Translations under genes and position numbers: made by a program
In this document: piece after piece, positions 9,327-17,663 of the stretch
Layout: each line of letters opens with the position of its first letter
Numbering within the stretch: the stretch's first letter is position 1
Notes under the pieces: model-generated
The model's database searches: none
Seen by the model: the letters and a program-made list of their open reading frames with translations, nothing else
What the model was told of the DNA's origin: nothing
From: Flavobacteriaceae bacterium UJ101
GTDB taxonomy: Bacteria; Bacteroidota; Bacteroidia; Flavobacteriales; UJ101
Length of the DNA stretch: 64,000 bases
Reading direction: 5' to 3'
Assembly (NCBI GenBank): GCA_001880285.1
Contig: CP016269.1
Location: 1,994,501-2,058,500, forward strand

Positions 9327-10208
9327 ATGCAAGTTTTAGAAGTATATAAACCTTTTGAAATACAAGAATTAGAACTAACAGAATGGAAACAACGTCCCGT
9401 TAAAAATAATTTTTTTGAATTGGTTTTTATAAAAGAAGGGGAAGGAATGCAGTGTATTAATTATAATGAATACTTGTATAAAGAGGGTAGTATATTTTTA
9501 CTTCCACCTCTAAAATGCCATTCTTTTGATATTAAGAAACTGACAAAATTTGTTTTTTTAAAATTTTCTGATTCATTTTTTAAAAATGTGAACCGTGTTT
9601 CAATTGATCGAAATGAATGGTTCAAAGAAGCTTCTTATATATTGTCTAATTACAACCAATTACCAGGAGATATTATTAAAGAAGATTTGGATAGAACACA
9701 TTTAAATAGTTTGCTTTCTATGATATTGCAGGAATCAAAAAATCATGAGACTGAATCGATTGTGTTAATTAAAAGTTTGATGACTAGTGTTTTAGAAATT
9801 CTTATTCGAAATATTAAAAAAAGTAATTTTTATGAAGTAGCTCAAAACAATACAGATGATAGAATTACGAAAATGTTGATTTATATAAATGAAAATCTTC
9901 ATGAACCCAATTGTTTAAAAGTAGAACGATTGGCTGAGACTTTTTCTATGTCATCTAATTATGTGAGTGAATATTTTAGAAAACAGGTAAAAATACCGTT
10001 AAAAGAATATATTATTAAAGCAAAACTTAAACAAGTTGAAATTCGTCTTTTAAATTCAGATTATACTTTAACTGAAATTGCAGATGATTTAGGTTTTACT
10101 GATGTAAGCCATCTTTCTAAAACATTTAAACGATATGTGGGTGTATCAATACGGGATTTTAAAAATGAAGGAGAATATGTCCTTTTAAAAAGAGCTTCTT
10201 GTGGATAA
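9327..10208 (+). CDS. AraC family transcriptional regulator (2)
   Basis: This 293-residue protein is divergent from the MRJP operon. The N-terminal half is cupin-like (NFFELVFIKEGEGMQCINYNEYLYKEGSIFLLPPLKCHSF). The C-terminal AraC domain, about residues 190-285, contains VERLAETFSMSSNYVSEYFRKQVK and LTEIADDLGFTDVSHLSKTFKRYVGVSIRDFK. It is a paralogue of the regulator at 6238-7098, with similarity across the full length, so the pair probably arose by local duplication and then diverged in the sensing half. Its own promoter lies beside that of the MRJP operon, a layout that fits joint control of the block. Confidence 0.92.
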   Translation: MQVLEVYKPFEIQELELTEWKQRPVKNNFFELVFIKEGEGMQCINYNEYLYKEGSIFLLPPLKCHSFDIKKLTKFVFLKFSDSFFKNVNRVSIDRNEWFKEASYILSNYNQLPGDIIKEDLDRTHLNSLLSMILQESKNHETESIVLIKSLMTSVLEILIRNIKKSNFYEVAQNNTDDRITKMLIYINENLHEPNCLKVERLAETFSMSSNYVSEYFRKQVKIPLKEYIIKAKLKQVEIRLLNSDYTLTEIADDLGFTDVSHLSKTFKRYVGVSIRDFKNEGEYVLLKRASCG

Positions 10209-10215
10209 TGAATAA

Positions 10216-11721
10216 CTAAGAACGATTCATTTCTAAAAGAGGTTCTAAAAATTCACGTGTGTTAGCTAAACGAGGTACTTTATTTTGTCCTCCTAATTTT
10301 CCTCTTTTTTTCATCCAATCAAAGAATAGATTTTCACGTCCTTTATGAATAATAGGAAAATTCAACGTCATATTATTATAACGTTTGGCTTCGTAATCTG
10401 AGTTAAGATCTTGTAAATGTTGATCTAAAAGAAAGGTGAATTTTTCAAAATTGTTTGGTTCTTGTTCGAATTCAATAATCCATTCATGAGCACCTGACTG
10501 CTTTCCTTTCATATAAACTGGACCTGCTGTATAATCTTTAATTTTTGCCTGTGTAGCATTACTTGCAAAATGGAGAGCCTCTTCTGCATTCTCAATAATA
10601 AGTTCTTCGCCAAAGGCATTGATATAATGCTTAGTTCTACCTGAAACAATAATACGATAAGGTGCTATAGAAGTGAATTTGACAGTATCGCCAATTACAT
10701 AACGCCATAAACCTCCATTAGTTGTAATAACTAAGGCATAATTTTTTCCGATTTCTACTTCTTGTAATGGGATAATGGTAGGATTGTCAGAATGAAAGGT
10801 TTCCATAGGGATAAATTCATAGAAAATTCCATAATCTAACATGAGTAACATTTCTTTCTTCTCATGGGTATCTTGCAAACCAAAAAAACCTTCCGAAGCA
10901 TTGTATACTTCACAATAATTAATGGTTTTACCTAATATTTGTTGATAACTTTCAACATAAGGTTTGAAACTGATCCCTCCGTGAAAAAATACTTCTAAAT
11001 TGGGGAAAACTTCTGCAATGGTTGTTTTATTAGTCTCTAGTAAAATTCGATTTAATAAAACCATCATCCAAGAGGGTACACCGCCCATACTGCGAACATC
11101 TTCTTTAATAACACGATTAACAATTGCTTTTAATTTTGGTTCCCAATCACTCATTAAAGATACTTCCTGATTAGGGACACTCTTCATATCAGCCCAAAAA
11201 GGTGTATTTTGAATAATAATAGCCGATAAATCTCCAAAACTAGAGGTTCCAGCTTCGTGTAATTCCTGACTTCCACCTAAACGCATAGCCTTCCCCTGAA
11301 AAACTTGTGTGTCAGGGTTGTTTCTTACATAGAGTGAAAGCATATCTTTCCCCGCTTTAAAATGACAATCTTCTAAAGATTCGTTACTAATAGGAATAAA
11401 TTTGCTTTTAGCATTGGTTGTTCCTGAAGATTTTGCAAACCATTTAATTTTGGTAGGCCAAATGACATTGGTTTCACCCAAACGCGTTCGTTCTATAAGT
11501 GGTTCAAAATCTTCATATGTGACTAAAGGTACATCTCGAGAAAAATCTTGATAGGAACGCATAGAAGCAAAATCATATTGTTTCCCTAATTCCGTGTTTT
11601 TCCCCATAGAAATCAAATAATCAAAAACCCGTTGTTGTGTTTCAATAGGTTTTTCAATAAATGATTCAATATTCTGAATACGTGTTTTTAAGTACCAAGT
11701 TATGAGTGAGCCTACAATCAT
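10216..11721 (-). CDS. GH3 auxin-responsive promoter family protein (acyl-adenylase)
   Basis: This 501-residue protein of the GH3 family belongs to the ANL adenylate-forming superfamily. The ATP-binding P-loop-like motif SSGTTNAKSK is at residues 98-107. Further family segments are EVYNASEGFFGLQD and YALVITTNGGLWRYVIGDTVKFTS (the YRVGD-like motif), followed by INAFGEELIIENAE. Plant GH3 enzymes conjugate amino acids to jasmonate or auxin; the substrate of the bacterial members, common in Bacteroidota, is unknown. It is a single gene, convergent with AraC regulator 2 with only seven bases between the stop codons. Confidence 0.92.
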   Translation of the reverse strand: MIVGSLITWYLKTRIQNIESFIEKPIETQQRVFDYLISMGKNTELGKQYDFASMRSYQDFSRDVPLVTYEDFEPLIERTRLGETNVIWPTKIKWFAKSSGTTNAKSKFIPISNESLEDCHFKAGKDMLSLYVRNNPDTQVFQGKAMRLGGSQELHEAGTSSFGDLSAIIIQNTPFWADMKSVPNQEVSLMSDWEPKLKAIVNRVIKEDVRSMGGVPSWMMVLLNRILLETNKTTIAEVFPNLEVFFHGGISFKPYVESYQQILGKTINYCEVYNASEGFFGLQDTHEKKEMLLMLDYGIFYEFIPMETFHSDNPTIIPLQEVEIGKNYALVITTNGGLWRYVIGDTVKFTSIAPYRIIVSGRTKHYINAFGEELIIENAEEALHFASNATQAKIKDYTAGPVYMKGKQSGAHEWIIEFEQEPNNFEKFTFLLDQHLQDLNSDYEAKRYNNMTLNFPIIHKGRENLFFDWMKKRGKLGGQNKVPRLANTREFLEPLLEMNRS

Positions 11722-11823
11722 GCATTAATTAATGTGAAAACAAAAATACTAAATTTTTCAAATTTAAAATAAAAGAAAGCCGTTTGTTTTTTTGTAATTT
11801 AGCCTAGATTCAAAAAATAATCT

Positions 11824-12615
11824 ATGACAGTAGAAGGAGTACTTAAAAAAATGATTACAGAGAATAGAAGTCCAATTCATTATTTTCTTGATTTAAAAAC
11901 CCATACGATTCATATGAATCAATTTATTGGGAAGACTTTACGTTTTAAGCATATAGGATTTGAATGTTTAAATTGTCATGAAGATAAACCGATCTTTCGT
12001 CAAGGATTTTGTAAAAAATGCTTTTTTGAAATACCAACTGCCGGAGATTGGATTATGAAACCAGAATTGAGTCAGGCGCATCTTGGAATTGAAGATCGAG
12101 ATTTAGAATATGAAAAAAAGATGCAATTACAACCTCATGTGGTGTATTTAGCTAGTTCAAGTAATATAAAAGTAGGAGTAACACGTGAATCACAAGTTCC
12201 AACGCGTTGGATTGATCAAGGAGCTGAACATGCGGTTCCTCTAGTGATTACTCCGAATCGTTATTTAGCAGGAATTACAGAAGTCGCATTAAAAAATTAT
12301 GTAGCTGATAAAACCAATTGGAGAAAAATGCTAACCTCTAAAGCACCTGAAATTGATTTATTTGCTAAAAAAGAAGAATTGAAACAATACCTCCCAAGTG
12401 AAGTTCAAGAATTCTATGTAGATGATTTTAAAGAATATAATTTTGACTTTCCGCTTAATCATTATTCAGAAAAAGTAACGTCAATTAATCTAGCTAAACT
12501 ACCTGAGTTTGAGAAAGTATTAAAAGGAATTAAAGGACAATATTTGTTATTTGAAGATCAGACTGTATTTAACGTACGTTCCAATGAAGGGTATGTTATA
12601 GAGCTAACAGTATAA
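11824..12615 (+). CDS. DUF2797 domain-containing protein
   Basis: This 263-residue protein matches the DUF2797 family, whose function is unknown. Near the N-terminus is a probable zinc knuckle with two CxxC pairs (C48/C51 in FECLNCHED and C63/C66 in GFCKKC). The following segment HVVYLASSSNIKVGVTRESQVPTRWIDQGA resembles a GIY-YIG-like fold, as seen in this family. It is cytoplasmic and appears complete. Its stop codon abuts the stop of the convergent transporter gene with no base between. No operon partner is seen on its own strand. Confidence 0.88.
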   Translation: MTVEGVLKKMITENRSPIHYFLDLKTHTIHMNQFIGKTLRFKHIGFECLNCHEDKPIFRQGFCKKCFFEIPTAGDWIMKPELSQAHLGIEDRDLEYEKKMQLQPHVVYLASSSNIKVGVTRESQVPTRWIDQGAEHAVPLVITPNRYLAGITEVALKNYVADKTNWRKMLTSKAPEIDLFAKKEELKQYLPSEVQEFYVDDFKEYNFDFPLNHYSEKVTSINLAKLPEFEKVLKGIKGQYLLFEDQTVFNVRSNEGYVIELTV

Positions 12616-13506
12616 TTACTTACTTCGATTAATCATTAAAACACCGATAATTATAATTCCAAAGCAACCTATATGGAATAAGGTTATCTGCTCCCCATCA
12701 AGAATACCCCAAAGGAGTGCTACGATAGGCATTAAATAGGTCACTGAAGATACAAAAACAGCAGATGAATGTTGCATTAATTTATTGAATAATAACATTG
12801 CAATGGCAGTTCCAGCTATAGCAAGAATGGAAATATATCCTAAAGATGTGACTTGTTTTGGAGAAAAATCAAAGGTTGAAAAGAAACCTGTATAGATTAA
12901 AACTATTAATCCTAAGATTGCTATTGAAGAAAACAATCCTGTTGTTAAAGTTATAGGATTTATATGCGATAATTTATGTTTGATCACCAAAGCATTGATG
13001 GCATACATAAAGGTTGCTAATACAATTAATAAAGCATGAGGAATACTTACTTCTTTTCCTAAGAAAGATGCTTGATCATTAAAAAGAGTAGGTAAGAAGA
13101 TTAATAATATTGTACCAATTAAACCTAAAAAAACACCTAGAAATTGTCGTTTTGAACTTTTGTTTTTAAAAAAGATAACACCTAGAATTAATGTAAATAA
13201 AGGGACTAACGCATTGAGTACCCCCGCAATTCCACTGTCAACTTCTTCTTCTGCTAAAGGAAATAAAAAAAGAGGAAAGAAACTTCCTAGTAAACCTGCT
13301 AAAAAGACCCATTTATAAGAATGAGTTGGAATTTTAGGTAATTGTTTTCCTCCAATTATTAATAAGGAAATGGCAGCCATTACAATTCGCAAAGCACCAA
13401 CTTGATAAGGAGAAAAGGCAACTAATCCCTTTTTTATTAAAAAGAAAGAACTTCCCCAAGTTAATGTTAAAACAATAAGAATAATCCATTTTAGATATTC
13501 TTTCAT
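12616..13506 (-). CDS. EamA/DMT superfamily transporter
   Basis: This 296-residue inner-membrane protein has about ten predicted transmembrane helices in two EamA repeats. The opening WIILIVLTLTWGSSFFLIKKGLVAFSPYQVGALRIV is the hallmark of the first repeat, and the second begins near IPHALLIVLATFMYAINALVIKH. The family exports amino acids, metabolites or drugs; the substrate cannot be inferred here. The gene stands alone, divergent from the LEA-like lipoprotein gene with 67 bases between the starts and convergent with DUF2797. Confidence 0.92.
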   Translation of the reverse strand: MKEYLKWIILIVLTLTWGSSFFLIKKGLVAFSPYQVGALRIVMAAISLLIIGGKQLPKIPTHSYKWVFLAGLLGSFFPLFLFPLAEEEVDSGIAGVLNALVPLFTLILGVIFFKNKSSKRQFLGVFLGLIGTILLIFLPTLFNDQASFLGKEVSIPHALLIVLATFMYAINALVIKHKLSHINPITLTTGLFSSIAILGLIVLIYTGFFSTFDFSPKQVTSLGYISILAIAGTAIAMLLFNKLMQHSSAVFVSSVTYLMPIVALLWGILDGEQITLFHIGCFGIIIIGVLMINRSK

Positions 13507-13536
13507 AAAAAAAGTTTTTTAATTCATGTAAATGTA

Positions 13537-13544
13537 TAAATTTG
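13537..13544 (+). promoter_or_regulatory. -7 element of the LEA-like lipoprotein gene
   Basis: TAAATTTG matches TAnnTTTG 29 bases before the ATG at 13574. The -33 box is poor. Confidence 0.5.
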
Positions 13545-13573
13545 CGATTAGTTATTAGCAAAAATTTAGAAAA

Positions 13574-14227
13574 ATGAAATTAAGTGTAAAATTATTAGGA
13601 TTATTAGTTGTATCTGCGGTAGCATTTACATCTTGTAAGAAAACTGCTGAAGGAGCTGCTGCAGATGCTGCAAATGCTGTTGAAACAGTAGGTGATGCTG
13701 CAACAGATGCTGTTGATGCTACAAAAGATGCATTAAAAGAAACAGTAAACGCTGCACAAACTAAAGTAGATGAATTAACTACAAAGTTAGCAAGTGCTAC
13801 GGAAGAGCAAAAAGCGGCTATTCAAGCTGAATTAGATGCTGCAAAATCTGAATTAGAAAAAGCAAAAAACTCAGTTGTAGAAGCAGGAAATGACGCTGTT
13901 GACGGTGTTACAGATGCTGCAAACGGAGCTGTTGATGCAGGGAAAGACGCTGTAAATAGTACAGTTGACGGTGTTACAGATGCTGCAAACGGAGCTGTTG
14001 ATGCTGGAAAAGATGCTGTAAATAGTACAGTTGATGGTGTTAAGGACGCTGCAAACGGAGCTGTTGATGCTGGAAAAGATGCTGTAAACAATACAGTTGA
14101 TGCAGGAAATAAAGCTGTTGAAGATGCAAAAGCTGCTGGACAAGAGAAAGTAGATGCTGCTAAAAAAGATGCAGGAAATAAAATTGACGCTGCTGCAGAC
14201 GATGCTAAAAAGAAATTAGGATTATAA
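13574..14227 (+). CDS. Ala/Asp-rich LEA-like repeat lipoprotein
   Basis: This 217-residue SPII lipoprotein has lipobox FTSC (Cys21). The mature part is almost only Ala, Asp, Val, Lys, Asn and Gly in amphipathic 11-residue periods (DGVTDAANGAV, DAGKDAVNSTV), like group 3 LEA proteins and apolipoprotein-type helices. Three nearly identical 22-residue units lie at residues 110-175. LEA-type proteins protect membranes or proteins during drying, freezing or osmotic stress, and that role is inferred here. A strong terminator follows at 14251-14280, so it forms a single-gene transcript. The mechanosensitive channel gene next door fits an osmotic theme, but this may be coincidence. Confidence 0.8.
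   Translation: MKLSVKLLGLLVVSAVAFTSCKKTAEGAAADAANAVETVGDAATDAVDATKDALKETVNAAQTKVDELTTKLASATEEQKAAIQAELDAAKSELEKAKNSVVEAGNDAVDGVTDAANGAVDAGKDAVNSTVDGVTDAANGAVDAGKDAVNSTVDGVKDAANGAVDAGKDAVNNTVDAGNKAVEDAKAAGQEKVDAAKKDAGNKIDAAADDAKKKLGL
13901..14098 (+). repeat. three 66-base tandem repeats inside the LEA-like gene
   Basis: Units at 13901-13966, 13967-14032 and 14033-14098 start GACGGTGTTA, GACGGTGTTA and GATGGTGTTA. They differ at few positions, mostly silent, and keep the reading frame. The high DNA identity indicates recent unequal duplication. Confidence 0.92.
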
Positions 14228-14250
14228 TTCTTTATATAATAAATGTCATA

Positions 14251-14280
14251 AATCCCGATAAGTTTTTATCGGGATTTTTT
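14251..14280 (+). terminator. rho-independent terminator after the LEA-like gene
   Basis: A perfect 11-base stem AATCCCGATAA/TTATCGGGATT with loop GTTT is followed by a T-run. Confidence 0.93.
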
Positions 14281-14344
14281 TATGTGTGTAGTTAAAATTT
14301 TCCTATTTTTTAATTATAACGTCCAAAGATTTATTAGAAAAGCT

Positions 14345-14352
14345 TATTTTTG
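14345..14352 (+). promoter_or_regulatory. -7 element of the mscS-type gene
   Basis: TATTTTTG matches TAnnTTTG 19 bases before the ATG at 14372; it is the only promoter-like element between the preceding terminator and the gene. Confidence 0.5.
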
Positions 14353-14371
14353 CCTCCCAAAAAATTAAAAG

Positions 14372-15187
14372 ATGCTAGAAAAATTATCACCAGAAACACT
14401 TATGAGCCTTGTTTCAGAGTATGGAATGAAGGTTTTAGGAGGGATTGTAATACTTATTGTAGGATTTTGGTTCGCAGCTAAAATAGCTAAACTAATTGAG
14501 AAAAGATTGAAAAAACGTGGGGTAGATGACTCTTTAAGAGAATTTTTAGTACCCTTAGTTGCCATTTTATTAAAAATCTTAGTAATTTTTGCAGCAGCAG
14601 AAACGGTAGGATTTAAAACAACTTCTTTTATTGCTGTTTTAGGAGGTGCCGCATTAGCCATTGGAATGGCGTTACAAGGAAGTCTTTCCAATTTCGCAGG
14701 AGGTATTCTTATTTTATTTTTTAAACCATTTAAAGTAGGTGATTTAATTGAATCACAAACATATACTGGTTTTGTAGAAAAAATAGAAGTGTTTAATACG
14801 ATCTTAAGAACAGGAGATAATAAACGTATTATATTGCCAAATGGACCTGTTTATAATAATCCTATAGTAAATTTTACAGAAAACGGATTTTTACGTGTTG
14901 AAGTGCTTGTAGGAATAGGTTATGGAGAAAACATCGGAAAAGCACGAGATATTATTATTGATACGGTGAAAAATGTTCCCTCAGTAAAAACAGATATGGA
15001 TATTACAGTTCATGTTTCCTCATTAGGAGCTAGTTCTGTAGATTTGTTTGTTCGTTGCTTTACAGATTCTGAATATTATTGGGATGTGTTTTTTAATGTA
15101 TCTGAAGCTGTTAAATTAGCTTTAGATAAGGAAAATATTAAAATACCATTTCCTCAAAGAGAAGTTGTGGTTACCAATGCAAATTAA
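14372..15187 (+). CDS. mscS: small-conductance mechanosensitive channel, MscS family
   Basis: This 271-residue inner-membrane channel opens under membrane tension to release solutes on osmotic downshock. It has the minimal MscS layout: three N-terminal transmembrane helices, with the pore-lining third helix rich in Gly and Ala (VLGGAALAIGMALQGSLSNFAGGILILFF), then the beta domain (FKVGDLIESQTYTGFVEKIEVFNTILRT, RIILPNGPVYNNPIVNFT) and the alpha/beta C-terminal domain. Length and order match the E. coli MscS class, about 286 residues. It is a single gene flanked by terminators. Confidence 0.93.
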   Translation: MLEKLSPETLMSLVSEYGMKVLGGIVILIVGFWFAAKIAKLIEKRLKKRGVDDSLREFLVPLVAILLKILVIFAAAETVGFKTTSFIAVLGGAALAIGMALQGSLSNFAGGILILFFKPFKVGDLIESQTYTGFVEKIEVFNTILRTGDNKRIILPNGPVYNNPIVNFTENGFLRVEVLVGIGYGENIGKARDIIIDTVKNVPSVKTDMDITVHVSSLGASSVDLFVRCFTDSEYYWDVFFNVSEAVKLALDKENIKIPFPQREVVVTNAN

Positions 15188-15213
15188 GAAATCATTTTAT
15201 TTTCATAAATTTG

Positions 15214-15238
15214 AGTGCTCTATTTTGAGCACTTTTTT
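15214..15238 (+). terminator. rho-independent terminator after mscS
   Basis: The stem AGTGCTC/GAGCACT with six-base loop TATTTT is followed by a T-run ending 12 bases before the next gene. Confidence 0.88.
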
Positions 15239-15249
15239 ATTTTAAAAAT

Positions 15250-15900
15250 ATGCTACAAGAAAAATTTGGAATTAAATATTTAGAACGAAAACCACAGGTT
15301 GAAATTGAGAAAGCACCATTATTGGTCTTAATTCATGGTTATGGAAGTAATGAAGCTGATTTATTCAGTTTTGCAGAAGAACTTCCTTCAAAATATCATA
15401 TAGTGAGTTTACAAGGCCTTCGTAATGTTCCTTTTGGAGGATTTAGTTGGTACGATATTGACTTTATCAATATGGAAAAACACTCTAATTTTGAACAAGC
15501 TTTAGAGTCACGTAATCAAATTAAATTTTTTATAGAACAATTTATAGAAGAACAAAACCTTTCAAAAGAAGGGGTGACACTATGTGGCTTTAGTCAAGGC
15601 TGTATTTTAAGTTATTCATTAGCATTGTATAATCCTAGTTTGATTCAAAATGTGGTAGCATTGAGTGGTTATCCAGAGCCTCATATATTACCTAAAGAAA
15701 ATAATGAAGAAGTTTCCTCTTTAAAGTTTTTTATCTCTCATGGAAACGAAGACGCTGTGATTCCTGTTGAATGGGCGAGAAATATAGAACCCATCATGCA
15801 ACAATTAAAGATAAATTACGTTTATAAAGAATACCCTGCCGGTCATGGAATTAATCCACAAAACTATCAAGATATGATGAAGTGGATCTATGAATTATAA
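15250..15900 (+). CDS. alpha/beta hydrolase, carboxylesterase/phospholipase type
   Basis: This 216-residue cytoplasmic serine hydrolase belongs to the Abhydrolase_2 (YpfH/EstB-like) group. The oxyanion segment is LIHGYGSNEADL, the nucleophile elbow GFSQG holds Ser115, the acid is probably Asp168 in SHGNEDAVIP, and the base is probably His199 in PAGHGI. The size is typical of small carboxylesterases. No signal peptide is seen. The natural substrate is unknown. It starts just after the mscS terminator and may be followed on the same transcript by the metallopeptidase gene 30 bases downstream. Confidence 0.9.
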   Translation: MLQEKFGIKYLERKPQVEIEKAPLLVLIHGYGSNEADLFSFAEELPSKYHIVSLQGLRNVPFGGFSWYDIDFINMEKHSNFEQALESRNQIKFFIEQFIEEQNLSKEGVTLCGFSQGCILSYSLALYNPSLIQNVVALSGYPEPHILPKENNEEVSSLKFFISHGNEDAVIPVEWARNIEPIMQQLKINYVYKEYPAGHGINPQNYQDMMKWIYEL

Positions 15901-15930
15901 AAAGGTATAGTATTTGATTGTAAAAGAGAT

Positions 15931-17157
15931 ATGGGAAAAATTAAAGTATTTGGAATAATAATGATAGCTGTATTACTATCAAATTGTTCAAGTGATGATG
16001 GAGGAGTAAATACAGCACCTGAAGTACAAAACTTAAATTTAGTTTATGATAGTTCAGCAACTCAAGGAGGGGAAATAGTGTTAGTTTCGGGAAGTGTGTT
16101 AACGGCTGAATATACCTATTCGGATGTAGAAAGTGATACAGAAGGTAATACCACATTTAATTGGTATCGTTCAGATGATACTAATGGAGCAAATAAAGAA
16201 TTGGTTAGCAATGCTACAGAAGCTACCTATACCATTACTAGTGCAGATGCCGATAAATATCTTTCCGTTGAGGTAACACCTGTGCAGTCAGACGGAGTTT
16301 CAGGAAAAGCAGTGTCTTCAGGTTATTCTCCTTTAGCAGTAAATTTTGTAGCAACTTGGGATGGAGAATCTGTGACAACTTATGAAATAGTAAATGGAGA
16401 ATTTATAAAAACGTATGACCATCCTGTTGATGCAGAATATTTATCACTTCAACAAGATACTGCAAAACATCAAGAAATAATTGCTCAGTTTAAGAAAATA
16501 GTTCCAGAAGCGTTTTTTGATCGTATTAATAATTTCACTTTGTATTTAGGAGAATTAGGTGAGCAGAATACACTAGGACGTGTTTTTTATTCAATAAATC
16601 AGCGTAATGTTTTTGATTTTGAAATAGCTATTGATAATGCCTATGCCGTTCCATTTAATAACGAACTAGGATTGAATTATACAATAGCACATGAATTTGG
16701 ACATGTATTAACACTTGATGATACTCAAGCATCAACTACTATTTTTGATGAAAATAATTGTGATAACTTTTTCTTTGGTACTTGTTTCTATTCAGACTCC
16801 TATTTAAATGTATTTTATCAAAATTATTGGGTGCCTATTTTAACAGATTATAATAATAGTATTAATTATAGAAGATATTACGCTGCTAATCCAACACAAT
16901 TTGTATCAGAATATGCGGCGAGCCAACCAACAGAAGATATTGCAGAAACTTTTATGATGTATGTATTAAATTCAGTGAATTTTACAGGAACTACAGTTGC
17001 TGATCAAAAAGTAAACAGTATGAATAATTATACAGATTTTCAGACGGTTAGAACATTTGCCACAACAAATATTCCGAATAGTAGCCTTAGATCGGTTTCA
17101 TTTGATGGGTCAAAAAGAGGTGAATTTAGTTGTGGAACTAGACTACATAAACATTAA
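15931..17157 (+). CDS. zinc-metallopeptidase lipoprotein (HExxH)
   Basis: This 408-residue SPII lipoprotein has lipobox LSNC (Cys19) followed by an acidic SSDDGG spacer that favours outer-membrane or surface sorting in this phylum. Residues 30-135 form a beta-rich module (FNWYRSDDTNGANKELV, ISVEVTP-like) resembling an Ig-type domain. The C-terminal half holds the gluzincin-type motif HEFGH at 254-258. A third ligand could be in the later segment QPTEDIAETF, by analogy with other metallopeptidases. It resembles putative zinc-binding metallopeptidases of Bacteroidota; the substrate is unknown. The next lipoprotein gene begins three bases after its stop, indicating cotranscription. Confidence 0.8.
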   Translation: MGKIKVFGIIMIAVLLSNCSSDDGGVNTAPEVQNLNLVYDSSATQGGEIVLVSGSVLTAEYTYSDVESDTEGNTTFNWYRSDDTNGANKELVSNATEATYTITSADADKYLSVEVTPVQSDGVSGKAVSSGYSPLAVNFVATWDGESVTTYEIVNGEFIKTYDHPVDAEYLSLQQDTAKHQEIIAQFKKIVPEAFFDRINNFTLYLGELGEQNTLGRVFYSINQRNVFDFEIAIDNAYAVPFNNELGLNYTIAHEFGHVLTLDDTQASTTIFDENNCDNFFFGTCFYSDSYLNVFYQNYWVPILTDYNNSINYRRYYAANPTQFVSEYAASQPTEDIAETFMMYVLNSVNFTGTTVADQKVNSMNNYTDFQTVRTFATTNIPNSSLRSVSFDGSKRGEFSCGTRLHKH

Positions 17158-17160
17158 GAT

Positions 17161-17580
17161 ATGATAAAGTGGATTTGTTCAATTGGGATTTTTTTAGGGA
17201 TTTTATCATGTTCTGTAAGTCCTAAAAAAGATGCTAAACATTTAATTGATATTGAAAAAACACCTTGTAGGGGGGAATGTCCAACATATACATTAAGTAT
17301 TGATGAAAATAAGGTGGTACATTATAACGGTATCAATAATGTGCCAATTATTGGTGAAAAAGAAGTAACATTAACGGATCAACAATTTAAAAATTTAAAA
17401 GACAAATTAAATGGTTTTTCTTTTGAAAACTATAGTTCTTCATATGGTGGAACATATACGGATATTTCTTATACAATTATTACTACACCGAATAAAACCA
17501 TTAAATTAGTTAAGAAAAAAGGGCCACCTGAGCTATATGAATTAGTAGAATATATTGAAACACAATATCTACCTAAATAA
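17161..17580 (+). CDS. DUF6438 lipoprotein
   Basis: This 139-residue lipoprotein has lipobox ILSC (Cys17) and a single small domain of the DUF6438 type, recognised by IEKTPCRGECPTYTLSIDENKVVHYNG near the N-terminus and YGGTYTDISYTIITTPNKTIKL later. The paired cysteines in CRGEC are characteristic. The function is unknown. It starts three bases after the metallopeptidase stop and is followed by a terminator at 17590-17617, so the pair forms the end of a transcript. Confidence 0.85.
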   Translation: MIKWICSIGIFLGILSCSVSPKKDAKHLIDIEKTPCRGECPTYTLSIDENKVVHYNGINNVPIIGEKEVTLTDQQFKNLKDKLNGFSFENYSSSYGGTYTDISYTIITTPNKTIKLVKKKGPPELYELVEYIETQYLPK

Positions 17581-17589
17581 TAAAAATAG

Positions 17590-17617
17590 AAAGCAGTTTA
17601 AAAGGCTGCTTTTTTTA
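17590..17617 (+). terminator. rho-independent terminator after the DUF6438 gene
   Basis: The stem AAAGCAG/CTGCTTT with a nine-base loop is followed by T residues. Confidence 0.8.
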
Positions 17618-17637
17618 TACAAGAAAGTTAAAATGAT

Positions 17638-17645
17638 TACCTTTG
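17638..17645 (+). promoter_or_regulatory. -7 element of the small membrane-protein gene
   Basis: TACCTTTG matches TAnnTTTG 18 bases before the ATG at 17664, just downstream of the preceding terminator. Confidence 0.5.
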
Positions 17646-17663
17646 TACAAATTTTTTAAAAAG

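Noticed and set aside
13822-14143. Two minus-strand open frames of about 90 codons opposite the LEA-like gene
   Set aside because: They are by-products of the in-frame repeats and skewed codon use of the plus-strand lipoprotein gene.
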